A stretch of DNA of 19,804 nucleotides from JBBTCX01 sp038043045 (GCA_038043045.1 JBBTCX010000271.1:1-19804); one strand, 5' to 3'; counted from the stretch's first letter, positions 1-7,692 are shown. The notes: generated by a model not told the origin, from the letters alone. Translations and numbers: made by a program.

Positions 1-69
1 GTCGCGAGTGTACAACAAAATCGTCAGCACCGCGATCCCCGCCGAAACCTTGATCAAATGGTTCAGCAA
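1..69 (-). pseudogene. Continuation of the UbiA-family reading frame beyond the in-frame TAA
   Basis: Reading the minus strand in the same frame as the upstream 213 codons gives LLNHLIKVSAGIAVLTILLY and a few more residues before the window ends. This fits the part of DPPR-synthase-type proteins that follows the conserved Arg-Tyr-Thr/Ser-Pro segment: a polar stretch, then a hydrophobic helix. No new start codon with a ribosome-binding site is seen, so it is most simply the severed 3' part of the same gene, continuing outside the window. Confidence 0.6.
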
Positions 70-711
70 TTACGGCGTATATCGATCCAACGTCTGTCGG
101 TGTCGCGCTGCGTCATCGGTGGCACCCATCATCGCCAGTTCACATCGCCGCTTCCCAAATCCCATGAACATGCACAACGTGAACATGCACGCCGCCAGCC
201 AAGCCGACGTAGGCACATTCACCGCCACGGCCCCCGCCCACGCTCGAAGCACGAACCCCGTCGCTATGACGATTACGTCCAACAGGATCACTTGTTTCAA
301 GACCAGCGAATACGTCAACGTCAGGAAAAAGTAGAGAACCAGAACAAGCGTCGATTGCGCGCGCAACAACCCGAAGGTCAACCCAACCCCGGCAAGCAGC
401 AGCCCGATTCCAATTCCAATTGCCGCACCCGGTTCGATCGCTCCCCGTGCCACCGGCCGCTGCCGTTTCGTCGGGTGCAATCGGTCCGCCTCGCGATCCA
501 CCACGTCATTGATCGCGTAACACGCACTCGCGGCCAAACAGAATCCCGCAAACGCCGCCGCCGCGCGTAGGAACGACCCCACTTCCAACAACTTCAACCC
601 CGCCGCCGGCGCCGCAAACACCACCACGTTCTTCACCCATTGTGCGGGCCGAAGAAGCTCGACGATGTCGGTTATCTTGGCGTTCACCTGGCTGGAAGAT
701 TGTTGTGTCAT
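70..711 (-). CDS. UbiA-family prenyltransferase, decaprenyl-phosphate phosphoribosyltransferase type, interrupted by an in-frame stop
   Basis: Integral membrane enzyme of the UbiA superfamily. The closest type I recognise transfers phosphoribosyl from PRPP to a polyprenyl phosphate (DPPR synthase, UbiA/Rv3806c-like). The first Asp motif NDVVDREAD is at residues 68-76, followed by TKRQRPVARG (81-90). The segment with YS..LK, LLDVIVIATGF and RAWAGA (134-162) matches the second conserved block, and several hydrophobic helices are visible. The frame stops at TAA (70-72) after RYTP, at 213 residues, while family members have about 280-300. Translation beyond the TAA continues with family-like sequence to the window edge, so the gene is either a pseudogene by one nonsense change, a sequencing error, or a truncated product. 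The start ATG is at 711. The family call is firm; the exact substrate is inferred. Confidence 0.85.
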   Translation of the reverse strand: MTQQSSSQVNAKITDIVELLRPAQWVKNVVVFAAPAAGLKLLEVGSFLRAAAAFAGFCLAASACYAINDVVDREADRLHPTKRQRPVARGAIEPGAAIGIGIGLLLAGVGLTFGLLRAQSTLVLVLYFFLTLTYSLVLKQVILLDVIVIATGFVLRAWAGAVAVNVPTSAWLAACMFTLCMFMGFGKRRCELAMMGATDDAARHRQTLDRYTP

Positions 712-1017
712 TTCTGCGGCGCCTCAATACCCTTCCCAAAACTCCAGCCCTTATCGGCACATGGTTTATTTTGGGATTCGATCTGGTAGAAAAATAGGAT
801 TTCGCCCAAAAACTTATTTTTCTCAAGACGCTAAATAAGTTTCCTTATGAATGCCTTTCTGCTTTTTGACCCAATTTCGGCGCTTTTGGCGCAAAACAAC
901 GCGAGCCCGAATGGAAAACGTATCTCCCAAACGGACCCGCGATAGTCAAGCCGCTCTAAAACTCTTTCGACCACGCGCAAATTCCGCCGCAGTCGAGAGA
1001 AGTTCCGCGAGCTGTTC
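712..1017. other. Spacer upstream of the UbiA-type gene, with a 10-bp inverted repeat
   Basis: No convincing gene. It is the upstream region of the minus-strand UbiA-type gene and the downstream region of the redoxin gene. The only clear structure is the perfect inverted repeat AAACTTATTT (810-819) / AAATAAGTTT (833-842), separated by 13 bases. Its AT-rich arms and lack of a T tract make it a weak terminator candidate. It could equally be an operator for the UbiA-type gene about 100 bases downstream of it on the minus strand. Confidence 0.4.
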
Positions 1018-1674
1018 TTAGTACTTTACCTGGCAACCATACGGAGCCGTCGTCGCCGTCGCCACCGCCGTGCCCTTGATCAACGCGTTGACTGCGTCGG
1101 CTACATAGTTCGTCGGCTTGGGCTTGTTGCCTTCGGAATTGTCATCGATTGCGCCTATGTAAGCCAAAATACCCTTGGCATCAACCACAAACATGTGCGG
1201 AGTGTTCTTCGCGCCGAAAGACTTGCCCACCGCGCCCGAAGCATCCATCAAATACGGGAACGGATTGCCCTGGTCTTTCCACCACTTCTTGATCGAATCA
1301 GCCTTCTTCTCGGCGAAGTTGCTGGAATCGATCGCCAGCCACACAACGTTCTTATCCTTGAAGCTCGCAAACGTGTTGGCCATGCTCTTATCTTTGTAAT
1401 GCTTCTGGCAAACCGGACACTCGTGATTGATCCACTCCAACACCACGATCTTGCCCTTGTAAGCGGAAAGTTTGTGTTCCTTGCCTTCGCTGTCCTTCAG
1501 CGTGAATTCCGGAGCCGGCTTGCCAATCTCAGCCTTCATCGCGGCATGCGCGTCACCAGCCGGCTTCGCTTCTGGCTTCATGTCATGACCCTTCTTCTCT
1601 TCGCCGCCGGCCAACACCGGAAGGATCAACCCCAACACCGCAAACCCAGCCACCGTCCACCGCAGATTCCTCAT
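1018..1674 (-). CDS. Exported thioredoxin-like redoxin (AhpC/TSA-type fold)
   Basis: Thiol-disulfide redox protein expected outside the cytoplasm. Residues 1-22 form a signal peptide (MRNLRW, hydrophobic core, ending Val-Leu-Ala), followed by a charged His/Lys/Glu-rich linker to about residue 50. The redoxin domain starts at GKPAPEFTL (51-59). The active-site pair is Cys86 and Cys89 in HECPVC. The cis-proline loop is TPHMFVVD (158-165), and a further Cys214 sits in the terminal GCQVKY. The tail is a feature I associate with a thioredoxin subfamily common in planctomycetes. The ATG at 1674 is preceded by a GGGAGA ribosome-binding site. The promoter region carries palindromes that may bind a redox or metal regulator. 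The exact substrate (peroxide, protein disulfide, metal chaperone) cannot be told. Confidence 0.9.
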   Translation of the reverse strand: MRNLRWTVAGFAVLGLILPVLAGGEEKKGHDMKPEAKPAGDAHAAMKAEIGKPAPEFTLKDSEGKEHKLSAYKGKIVVLEWINHECPVCQKHYKDKSMANTFASFKDKNVVWLAIDSSNFAEKKADSIKKWWKDQGNPFPYLMDASGAVGKSFGAKNTPHMFVVDAKGILAYIGAIDDNSEGNKPKPTNYVADAVNALIKGTAVATATTAPYGCQVKY

Positions 1675-1699
1675 TGTCCGTCTCCCTTTTCTCGATTAT

Positions 1700-1718
1700 G
1701 TTCTCACCATGTGAGAAC
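1700..1718. promoter_or_regulatory. Operator-like palindrome GTTCTCAC-CAT-GTGAGAAC
   Basis: Perfect 8-bp arms around a 3-base spacer, centred 35 bases upstream of the redoxin start codon. Size and symmetry fit a dimeric repressor site. A fully self-complementary decamer, TTGTGCACAA, lies directly beside it at 1722-1731. The cognate regulator is not in the window. Confidence 0.45.
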
Positions 1719-1818
1719 TGTTTGTGCACAAGCACCAAACTTGCACATGCGCGAAAACATATCGTCCGCTTTCGGACATCGAAAGAGACGGGGGGTATTG
1801 TTACAACCTTGTGCCGTA

Positions 1819-1836
1819 GTTTAGGGAAATCTAAAC
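1819..1836. promoter_or_regulatory. Operator-like inverted repeat GTTTAG-N6-CTAAAC
   Basis: Six-base perfect arms separated by GGAAAT, about 145 bases upstream of the redoxin start and 140 upstream of queC. The spacing is what a helix-turn-helix dimer would contact across one turn. Which of the divergent genes it serves is unknown. Confidence 0.35.
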
Positions 1837-1890
1837 GAAAAGTGCTCCAAGAAGTCAGGACTGGAGACAATCAATCCGGGTGATTTTTCA

Positions 1891-1954
1891 GGTCCAATAA
1901 CCATGTTTTATGGTCCAATAACTTAATAATTTGCACTGCTTTTAGTCCAATAAT
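1891..1954 (+). repeat. Three direct repeats GGTCCAATAAC upstream of queC, helically phased
   Basis: GGTCCAATAAC occurs exactly at 1891-1901 and 1912-1922, and as AGTCCAATAAT at 1944-1954. Start-to-start distances are 21 and 32 bases, close to two and three turns of B-DNA, so a protein bound at each would sit on the same face. The last copy ends 22 bases before the queC ATG, which puts the array over the likely promoter or leader. It is best read as an operator or activator array for queC. Confidence 0.5.
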
Positions 1955-1976
1955 ACCGCAGTTTTTTCATTGCCGA

Positions 1977-2678
1977 ATGAACGTGGAAAAACCAAGAAAT
2001 CAACTTGCAGTAGTTCTACTTTCCGGAGGGTTGGACTCAGCCACTACCGCAGCCATCGCGCTGGAACAGGGCTACTCATTGCTGGCTCTTACCGTCAGTT
2101 ATGGCCAGCGCCACGATCGAGAAGTGACCGCTGCAAAAAACATCGCAAAGAGTCTTGGCATCCAAAATCATTTGGTGACAACGATTGACCTTCGCGCGTT
2201 CGGCGGTTCAGCGCTCACCGATGACATCCAAGTACCCAAAGGGCTCGGCGGTCTTTCGGAAACGACGAACATTCCGGTCACTTATGTCCCTGCGCGAAAC
2301 ACGATCCTGCTTTCCTTGGCGCTGGCCTTTGCCGAGAGTCGCGCCGCGAGCGACATATTCATCGGGGTCAACGCCGTCGATTACTCTGGTTACCCCGATT
2401 GTCGACCGGAGTTCATCCGCGCGTTTGAGCAAATGGCACAACTTGGCACTAAGATCGGCGTCGAAGGCGCGGCCATTACGATCCACGCCCCTCTCGCGCA
2501 GATGACAAAGGCGGACATCATTCGCACCGGGTTGCGACTCGGCGTCGACTATTCTCTAACCCATAGTTGCTACGATCCAACTCCAACCGGTCTCGCATGT
2601 GGGCAATGCGATAGTTGCCGAATCCGTCTCGACGGATTTCGAACCGTCGGGGTTCGTGATCCTGTTTCTTACTCGTAA
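1977..2678 (+). CDS. queC: 7-cyano-7-deazaguanine (preQ0) synthase QueC
   Basis: Cytoplasmic ATP-dependent enzyme that converts 7-carboxy-7-deazaguanine to preQ0, the precursor of queuosine and of deazaguanine DNA modifications. The PP-loop SGGLDS is at residues 16-21, then SYGQRH (41-46), VPARNT (104-109) and the NAVDYSGYPDCRP block (132-144). The zinc site is made by Cys198, Cys208, Cys211 and Cys214 (CGQCDSC region). Length (233 residues) is normal. The ATG at 1977 has no visible Shine-Dalgarno sequence (upstream is T-rich, then TGCCGA), so initiation may be leaderless or SD-independent. No queD, queE or queF is adjacent, so the gene stands alone here. Confidence 0.97.
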   Translation: MNVEKPRNQLAVVLLSGGLDSATTAAIALEQGYSLLALTVSYGQRHDREVTAAKNIAKSLGIQNHLVTTIDLRAFGGSALTDDIQVPKGLGGLSETTNIPVTYVPARNTILLSLALAFAESRAASDIFIGVNAVDYSGYPDCRPEFIRAFEQMAQLGTKIGVEGAAITIHAPLAQMTKADIIRTGLRLGVDYSLTHSCYDPTPTGLACGQCDSCRIRLDGFRTVGVRDPVSYS

Positions 2679-2856
2679 ATTTCAATCAAGCACGGAAGGC
2701 TCAGTTTCCGCCCGGGCGGCCGAGATCACCTGCCGTTGCCCGATAATCCGCGCAACGTCACTGCCCTCTTCTATCAAATCAAGCGTCCACATCGCCGATA
2801 GGACAAGGGACTATTTCGCAAACGGGCACAAATACAAGCAGACCGATGGAGACGCC

Positions 2857-3744
2857 ATGATCACGCCACAATCGTCGCAACTGCCACCTCGGGTGGTCGG
2901 TCTCCTGATGACCAGGGGCCATCAGTTACCGCCCCTTCGGTGGACCACGCCGGTCGACCCTTCGGTGTCCTCGACGCTGGAAGGCATGTCAAACGTATCC
3001 TCGCTCCTTGCAAAAAAGGAACTGGTCGACGAACGAATGGGCCACGCCGTCCGTTCACTCTTGTTCCTATGGAACGGCCTGATAACTGAAGCCGAGCAAT
3101 CCGCCGCTCACGCTCCTCCGGTCGAAGCTCATTATCTTCGCGGTCTTTGCGCCCGACATCGGGGTGATGCGGAAAACGCAAAGTCCCTCTTCCAAAAAGT
3201 GGGCGATCACCCGATGTTCAAGAAGCTCGGCGCCTTCGTGCCATCTCGCCTCACGGGTTCGCTCGACGCTCCGCTTGAACGATTCCGTCAGATTGTTCAA
3301 CAAGTCGGCCTGATGTGGGAGCCCTTCGCGTTCATCGACCTCGTGGAACAGGCGGTTCGGGGAGGGTTCTCGACGGAAAGCTTGTCCCACGTTCGCACTC
3401 TGCAAGGCGCCGAATTCGAATTTCTATTGGTGCACTGCGTGAATTCCGCGATCGGAGAATCCACTTCTCCTTCGTCGGATCACGGGGCGCGCAAACCGGC
3501 CCAAAAACAAACTCATTCCTCGCCCTCGAAGAGCGACGGCGCCAAGCCAAACCCAAGCGCCCGAGAGGTATCCTCCCACCGTCCGCTCCCGCGATCCAAG
3601 TCAACCCTTGTCGTCTGCTGCCCCAAATGCAACACCTCGCGCGTTTTTCCCGATGCCATCCGCGGGCAGTTGCACGAGTGTCAAACCTGTGGCACCAGTT
3701 TTCAAATTCCGGCCAAGAAAACCGTTGCGAAACGGTCTTCATAG
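2857..3744 (+). CDS. Uncharacterised helical protein with C-terminal MJ0042-type zinc ribbon
   Basis: 295-residue protein of unknown function. The ATG at 2857 was chosen because GGAGA lies 4 bases upstream; the frame is open back to 2599, but that part overlaps queC and has no family support. Residues about 50-200 are helical and contain a tetratricopeptide-like stretch (EAHYLRGLCARHRGDAENAK). Residues about 195-250 are a low-complexity Ser/Lys/Pro linker. The end is a zinc ribbon with Cys255, Cys258, Cys275 and Cys278, in the spacing of the CPxC...CxxCG ribbons seen at the start of many bacterial proteins. Here it is at the C-terminus. No signal peptide is visible. It may bind nucleic acid or protein, which is inference. 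Confidence 0.7.
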   Translation: MITPQSSQLPPRVVGLLMTRGHQLPPLRWTTPVDPSVSSTLEGMSNVSSLLAKKELVDERMGHAVRSLLFLWNGLITEAEQSAAHAPPVEAHYLRGLCARHRGDAENAKSLFQKVGDHPMFKKLGAFVPSRLTGSLDAPLERFRQIVQQVGLMWEPFAFIDLVEQAVRGGFSTESLSHVRTLQGAEFEFLLVHCVNSAIGESTSPSSDHGARKPAQKQTHSSPSKSDGAKPNPSAREVSSHRPLPRSKSTLVVCCPKCNTSRVFPDAIRGQLHECQTCGTSFQIPAKKTVAKRSS

Positions 3745-3771
3745 GAACGCTCATACGGACACAGTTATTAA

Positions 3772-3797
3772 GGGGCGCGCCTGGGAAGGCACGCCCC
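3772..3797. terminator. Hairpin between convergent genes
   Basis: GGGGCG-C-GCCT, loop GGGA, AGGC-A-CGCCCC: a ten-pair GC-rich stem with one C/A mismatch. It sits 27 bases after the zinc-ribbon gene and 22 bases beyond the stop codon of the opposing haloperoxidase gene, which suits a shared bidirectional terminator. Neither side has a good T tract, so termination strength is uncertain. Confidence 0.55.
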
Positions 3798-3818
3798 CAA
3801 ACAACGCGGATCTCCTGG

Positions 3819-5318
3819 CTAGGCCCGCCGACCGACGGTCGATTTCTTTGGTGCTAACTTGTTTCCGAACGCGTAGATGTCCTCCGCGATCTTGATCCCC
3901 AATGGGACGCCGCCAATGTTCTGATTCAAGTCGGGCTTGTCGCCCGGAGTGAGCGCGAAGGCGTCAAAGAACCAGTGGACACCGAGGTAGACACGACTGA
4001 GGCCGTTCTCCACGATCATCTGCCACAGTCCGTCGTTGAACATGCGGGCGTGTTTGGGACGTACCACTCCGCGACTGTCGGTGGTCAACCCATTCAACTC
4101 GTCGGATACAAACGGACCTTTGTAAATGGCGTCCGCCGAGTGATTACCCGGCAAGATTCCGTAGAAGAGTCGGACCATGTGCAGGCACGCGGCTCCAAAC
4201 GTAGCATGCCCGGAAGGATACGCGGGAAAAGGCGGGGTAAAGTCCCGTTCGCCAAGTCCTTTTTCGCCGTCGTAGCTGTTGGACGCGGGCGCTCCTAATG
4301 GACGCCACTCGGGATCGCAATGATCGTTGATGTTGCCAATGGGCGTCGGCCCTGCCGGACCCATCGATGGATCATGCTCTCGAATTCCAACCACCGGACG
4401 CCATAAATCATGGATGTACTTCTGGTCCCAGGCGAGAATTCCGGCATCGCCCATGGCCGCGTTGACCAACGCGAACAATCGGGCGTTGTCGTTCGACATA
4501 TTGGGTCCGGTATTCTTGGCCATGGCGACTTCCCGGACGATCTGGTTGTATAAGCGTGGCGGTGTGCCGATGTTCCGCGGACCGTCGTACGCCCAGAAGA
4601 GTCCGATGATCGTTTCGTCGACCGTTCGCCGCTTGATGGAGTTCGGCGGAATAGGTGGGACATTGGGAATCGGGAGTGTTCCCGCTAATTCCGGGGCGAT
4701 ACCCATACCGCGAACGTCTCTCAGCGCTCGCATGTACTCTGCTGTGCCCTTCGCCGGTGGTGGGTCCAATTCCCACCGGTTTTTGATTGCGAAACCCTTC
4801 GACGCCGCACCATACACCGGGGCGTGAAAACCTTGCTCAGAATTCACGGGGTCGGATCGATGTCGTCCCGGTAAGGGCGATGGCACGTAACTTGCCGCGC
4901 CTGCGTTCGGATCCAATTTGCGATCCTCCAAGATGGCGTCGGCCACTTTTCTTCCGAAGGACAATCCCGGTTCCATGCCAGGCCCGCTGAGACCGGCTCC
5001 CTTGAGATCGGCATCAAAGAACGGTTTTTGCCGTGGAAAGAGCGTGGAAAGAACTTTGTGGGCGGCCCCCGCGACAGCCGCCGGAGCGGTTGATCCCGGT
5101 GGCGGAGCAGGCAAACCGGGCAGATACGGTGGAAGACTTGCGGAACCGGTAACGCCCGCATGAGCGTCGTACATGGCCAAATGGACCATGGCCATGGCCC
5201 GAGAGCTTAATGTTGGTCCGCCTTGTTCGGGACTCTGCTTGTTGGTTCCCGGAACATTGCTGAAATCTCGACGATTCGCTTCGAGTGCCGAAGCATTCCA
5301 GTACAAAATGTGAGCCAT
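3819..5318 (-). CDS. Vanadium-dependent haloperoxidase (PAP2 superfamily)
   Basis: Enzyme of the vanadate haloperoxidase / acid phosphatase superfamily that oxidises halide with H2O2; some members act as phosphatases. All vanadate-site residues expected from fungal and algal enzymes are visible: Lys300 and Arg307 in KYIHDLWRP, Ser369-Gly370-His371 in PAYPSGHATFGAA, Arg442 and the axial His448 in SRVYLGVHWFFDA. The Lys-Arg (7) and Arg-His (6) spacings match the family. The N-terminal half is the usual helical domain with a Pro/Gly-rich loop (62-80). There is no signal peptide. The ATG at 5318 has AAGGAG upstream. The gene stands alone, convergent to the zinc-ribbon gene and divergent from cdsA. 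Halide preference cannot be read from sequence. Confidence 0.93.
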   Translation of the reverse strand: MAHILYWNASALEANRRDFSNVPGTNKQSPEQGGPTLSSRAMAMVHLAMYDAHAGVTGSASLPPYLPGLPAPPPGSTAPAAVAGAAHKVLSTLFPRQKPFFDADLKGAGLSGPGMEPGLSFGRKVADAILEDRKLDPNAGAASYVPSPLPGRHRSDPVNSEQGFHAPVYGAASKGFAIKNRWELDPPPAKGTAEYMRALRDVRGMGIAPELAGTLPIPNVPPIPPNSIKRRTVDETIIGLFWAYDGPRNIGTPPRLYNQIVREVAMAKNTGPNMSNDNARLFALVNAAMGDAGILAWDQKYIHDLWRPVVGIREHDPSMGPAGPTPIGNINDHCDPEWRPLGAPASNSYDGEKGLGERDFTPPFPAYPSGHATFGAACLHMVRLFYGILPGNHSADAIYKGPFVSDELNGLTTDSRGVVRPKHARMFNDGLWQMIVENGLSRVYLGVHWFFDAFALTPGDKPDLNQNIGGVPLGIKIAEDIYAFGNKLAPKKSTVGRRA

Positions 5319-5501
5319 AGCTACTCCTTTTCTCTAAACTGACAAGATAGGGCGCACGAATTGGCGCCCAAGACAGCAAGCACGCTAACAAGTAAAGAAA
5401 GGCGTGTAAACCAGCTAAGCTCACTCGATGGACGAACACCGGTAAACTCGGATATGGTGACCCGCTACGGTAGACCGGGCGGTTCGGCGCGGGAATTAGA
5501 A

Positions 5502-6533
5502 ATGACTCAACGAATCACGCTAGGGGTGATGACCCTAGCAATCATTTTGGCTTTGGTGACGATCGACGTCGGGGTGGCCCACCAGTTTGCGGCGGTTGAG
5601 GGCCCGTTGGCCGATCTCTTGCGCAGGGGAAACATCCTTCCACTTGCCATTTTGGTTCTTTCGCTTTTTGCGTGTTTCGAAATGAATGCCCTGATCCGCA
5701 TGCAAGGAGCAAGACCGTTTTCTAGCTTGGCCTATTTCATGGTGGCGGCGTTGATGGTTTCGCCGTGGTTGTCGGCCGCCGGCTGGTTGGGTCAGCAGGC
5801 CGAACAACTGGAAGGACTCTACTGGCAGCTCATTTGGATCACCCTCACCATCGTCGGCGCCGGCATCCTGGCCGTACTGCGGGGTGATCCTCAAGGAGTC
5901 ACCCGAGATATCGGGGCGACATTGTTGATCGTTCTTTATGTTGGGTTCTGTATATCCTTCGCCGTACAGATTCGTTGCAGTCGCGCCGCCCATGGACAGG
6001 AGGGAGCATGGCTGCTGCTGATTGCCATCTTCGTGACTAAAGCCTCCGATATTGGCGCTTACTTGATCGGGACGAAATTCGGGCGTCATCGGTTGACACC
6101 AAAAATAAGCCCTGGCAAATCGGTCGAAGGGACCCTTGGCGGACTGTTAAGCAGCGGAGTGGTGGGAATGCTCGCGGCCTGGGTCGCCAATCTTTCTGCT
6201 TCGTGGTCGTTGCTTCCTCAAGAATCGCCGGAAGGTGGAGTTGTTACCCAAAGTTTGCTTGCCTTATTGGCCGAGGCCACTCGCTCATTCGGGGCTGAGT
6301 CAGTTCCGGGCGCAATGCATCCGATTCTTAGAGGTGGAGTTTTTGGACTAGTCTTGTCCGCTGTGGGCCAATTCGGAGACTTGTTAGAGTCTTGCTTTAA
6401 AAGAGAGGCGGGAGCCAAAGATTCCGGCAACATTTTGCCGCGATTCGGCGGAATATTGGACCTTATTGATAGTCCGGTATTAGCCATGCCCGTGGCGTGG
6501 TTCCTACTGACGTACGTGTGGAATGTGGTATGA
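5502..6533 (+). CDS. cdsA: Phosphatidate cytidylyltransferase (CDP-diacylglycerol synthase)
   Basis: Inner-membrane enzyme making CDP-diacylglycerol from phosphatidic acid and CTP, the branch point of phospholipid synthesis. The sequence is almost entirely membrane helices. The C-terminal signature runs from Ser297 to Asp323: SCFKREAGAKDSGN, then LPRFGGILDLIDS. The canonical form is PGHGGILDRIDS, so His and Arg are replaced by Phe and Leu here; variant forms of this kind are, as I recall, common in planctomycetes. The KR and KD pairs are intact. The start is uncertain: ATG 5502 puts a normal basic N-terminus (MTQRI) directly before the first helix; ATG 5454 and TTG 5361 are in frame and add 16 or 47 residues. 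It begins the phoH-HDIG-ybeY-corC run but is separated from phoH by 168 bases. Confidence 0.9.
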   Translation: MTQRITLGVMTLAIILALVTIDVGVAHQFAAVEGPLADLLRRGNILPLAILVLSLFACFEMNALIRMQGARPFSSLAYFMVAALMVSPWLSAAGWLGQQAEQLEGLYWQLIWITLTIVGAGILAVLRGDPQGVTRDIGATLLIVLYVGFCISFAVQIRCSRAAHGQEGAWLLLIAIFVTKASDIGAYLIGTKFGRHRLTPKISPGKSVEGTLGGLLSSGVVGMLAAWVANLSASWSLLPQESPEGGVVTQSLLALLAEATRSFGAESVPGAMHPILRGGVFGLVLSAVGQFGDLLESCFKREAGAKDSGNILPRFGGILDLIDSPVLAMPVAWFLLTYVWNVV

Positions 6534-6701
6534 TCTACTGCGAGAATACCGCCGATGACGTTCGGTGGTAGGGCGGGATAGAGGTTTGCCGATTATCGAA
6601 CTCATCGAAAGGTATTGGGCTTTGGCCGGGATTCGTGGGATTGAGTTTCCATGAACCGGGTGTTTGGGATCGACTCGGCAAGGCACTAGAGCATCAACCA
6701 T

Positions 6702-7667
6702 TTGGAAGTCACCATTCCCATTGAAGATCCCTCTCGGCGAGGCGCACTCTACGGAACCGCTGATCAGAACCTACGCCTGATTCGCGCCGCATTTGATGTT
6801 CGCGTCACAGCGCGCGACGACACCGTGCGTATCAGCGGTTTGCCCGAAGCGGTCCAGAAAGCCGCCCATGTCGTGGACGATCTGCAAAGATCACTTCGGA
6901 ATCGTTCGTTTCTTTCGGATGCCCAAGTGGAGGAATCGATACGCATCGCTCTGCTTGCTCCGGCGGGAGGCAATGGTCAGGCGGTCGAGGTGTTTTCCAC
7001 ATCCATGACGATTGTTCCCAAGGGCGAGGGTCAGCGCAGCTATTTGGAAGCGATTAAGAACTTTGATCTCACGTTTTGCATCGGGCCGTCGGGGTCTGGG
7101 AAAACGTATCTGGCTGTCGCGGTTTCCGTCTCCTTGCTCAAGCAGCAGAAGATCAAACGTATTGTGCTGGCCCGACCGGCGGTGGAGGCGGGCGAAAAGC
7201 TGGGGTATCTGCCGGGCGATCTTCAGGCCAAGGTCAATCCGTATCTTCGCCCGTTGTTCGACGCCATGCACGACATGATGTCCTTTGATCAAATCAAGCG
7301 TTTCATGCAAAACGACGTGGTGGAAGTGATCCCGCTGGCATTCATGCGCGGTCGAACGCTGAACAACGCGGCGATCATTCTCGACGAGGCTCAGAACGCG
7401 ACCTCCGCGCAGATGTTGATGTTTCTCACGAGATTGGGTCATCACAGCAAGATGATCGTCACGGGAGATGTGAGCCAAAGTGACTTGCCTGATTCAGCCA
7501 CATCGGGATTGACGGACGCCGTTGAAAGGCTCGATGGAGTTTCCGGTGTAGCCGTCGTTCGTCTTCAAAAAACGGATATCGTGCGACATCCGCTGGTTCA
7601 GTCGGTGGTGGAGGCCTACGCTGGAGGGCATGAAAAGACCAATGGCAACAAAGTGGAAACGCACTAG
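6702..7667 (+). CDS. phoH: PhoH-family ATPase
   Basis: Cytoplasmic ATPase of the PhoH/YbeZ family, linked to RNA metabolism and usually encoded next to ybeY, as here. A KH-like N-terminal region (1-65) precedes the ATPase domain. Walker A is GPSGSGKT (128-135), the conserved LARPAVEAGEKLGYLPGD is at 156-173, and Walker B IILDEAQN at 225-232. TGDVSQSDLP (254-263) is the sensor-like segment. Length, 321 residues, is normal. The start must be TTG at 6702, because the frame is closed by TAG at 6687 and the next in-frame ATG is about 100 codons into the gene; LEVTIPIEDP fits PhoH N-termini. No strong ribosome-binding site is seen. The HDIG gene follows after 25 bases, suggesting one transcript. 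Confidence 0.95.
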   Translation: MEVTIPIEDPSRRGALYGTADQNLRLIRAAFDVRVTARDDTVRISGLPEAVQKAAHVVDDLQRSLRNRSFLSDAQVEESIRIALLAPAGGNGQAVEVFSTSMTIVPKGEGQRSYLEAIKNFDLTFCIGPSGSGKTYLAVAVSVSLLKQQKIKRIVLARPAVEAGEKLGYLPGDLQAKVNPYLRPLFDAMHDMMSFDQIKRFMQNDVVEVIPLAFMRGRTLNNAAIILDEAQNATSAQMLMFLTRLGHHSKMIVTGDVSQSDLPDSATSGLTDAVERLDGVSGVAVVRLQKTDIVRHPLVQSVVEAYAGGHEKTNGNKVETH

Positions 7668-7692
7668 CGAGCCGCGGGCTTAGGACTTCCTG

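Larger units (their letters stand above)
1675..1976. promoter_or_regulatory. Divergent regulatory spacer between the redoxin gene and queC
   Basis: This 302-base spacer lies between two divergent genes and holds no supported gene. The half next to the redoxin gene contains several palindromes, annotated separately. The half next to queC is AT-rich and contains three phased GTCCAATAA repeats. It also has a small hairpin GTCCG-CTTT-CGGAC (1764-1777). It must contain at least two promoters, but I cannot place -35/-10 boxes confidently. I see no preQ1 riboswitch consensus upstream of queC. Confidence 0.6.

Noticed and set aside
1870..1976. preQ1 riboswitch before queC
   Set aside because: No preQ1-I style hairpin with an A-rich tail or other recognisable aptamer consensus; the region is explained better by three direct repeats.
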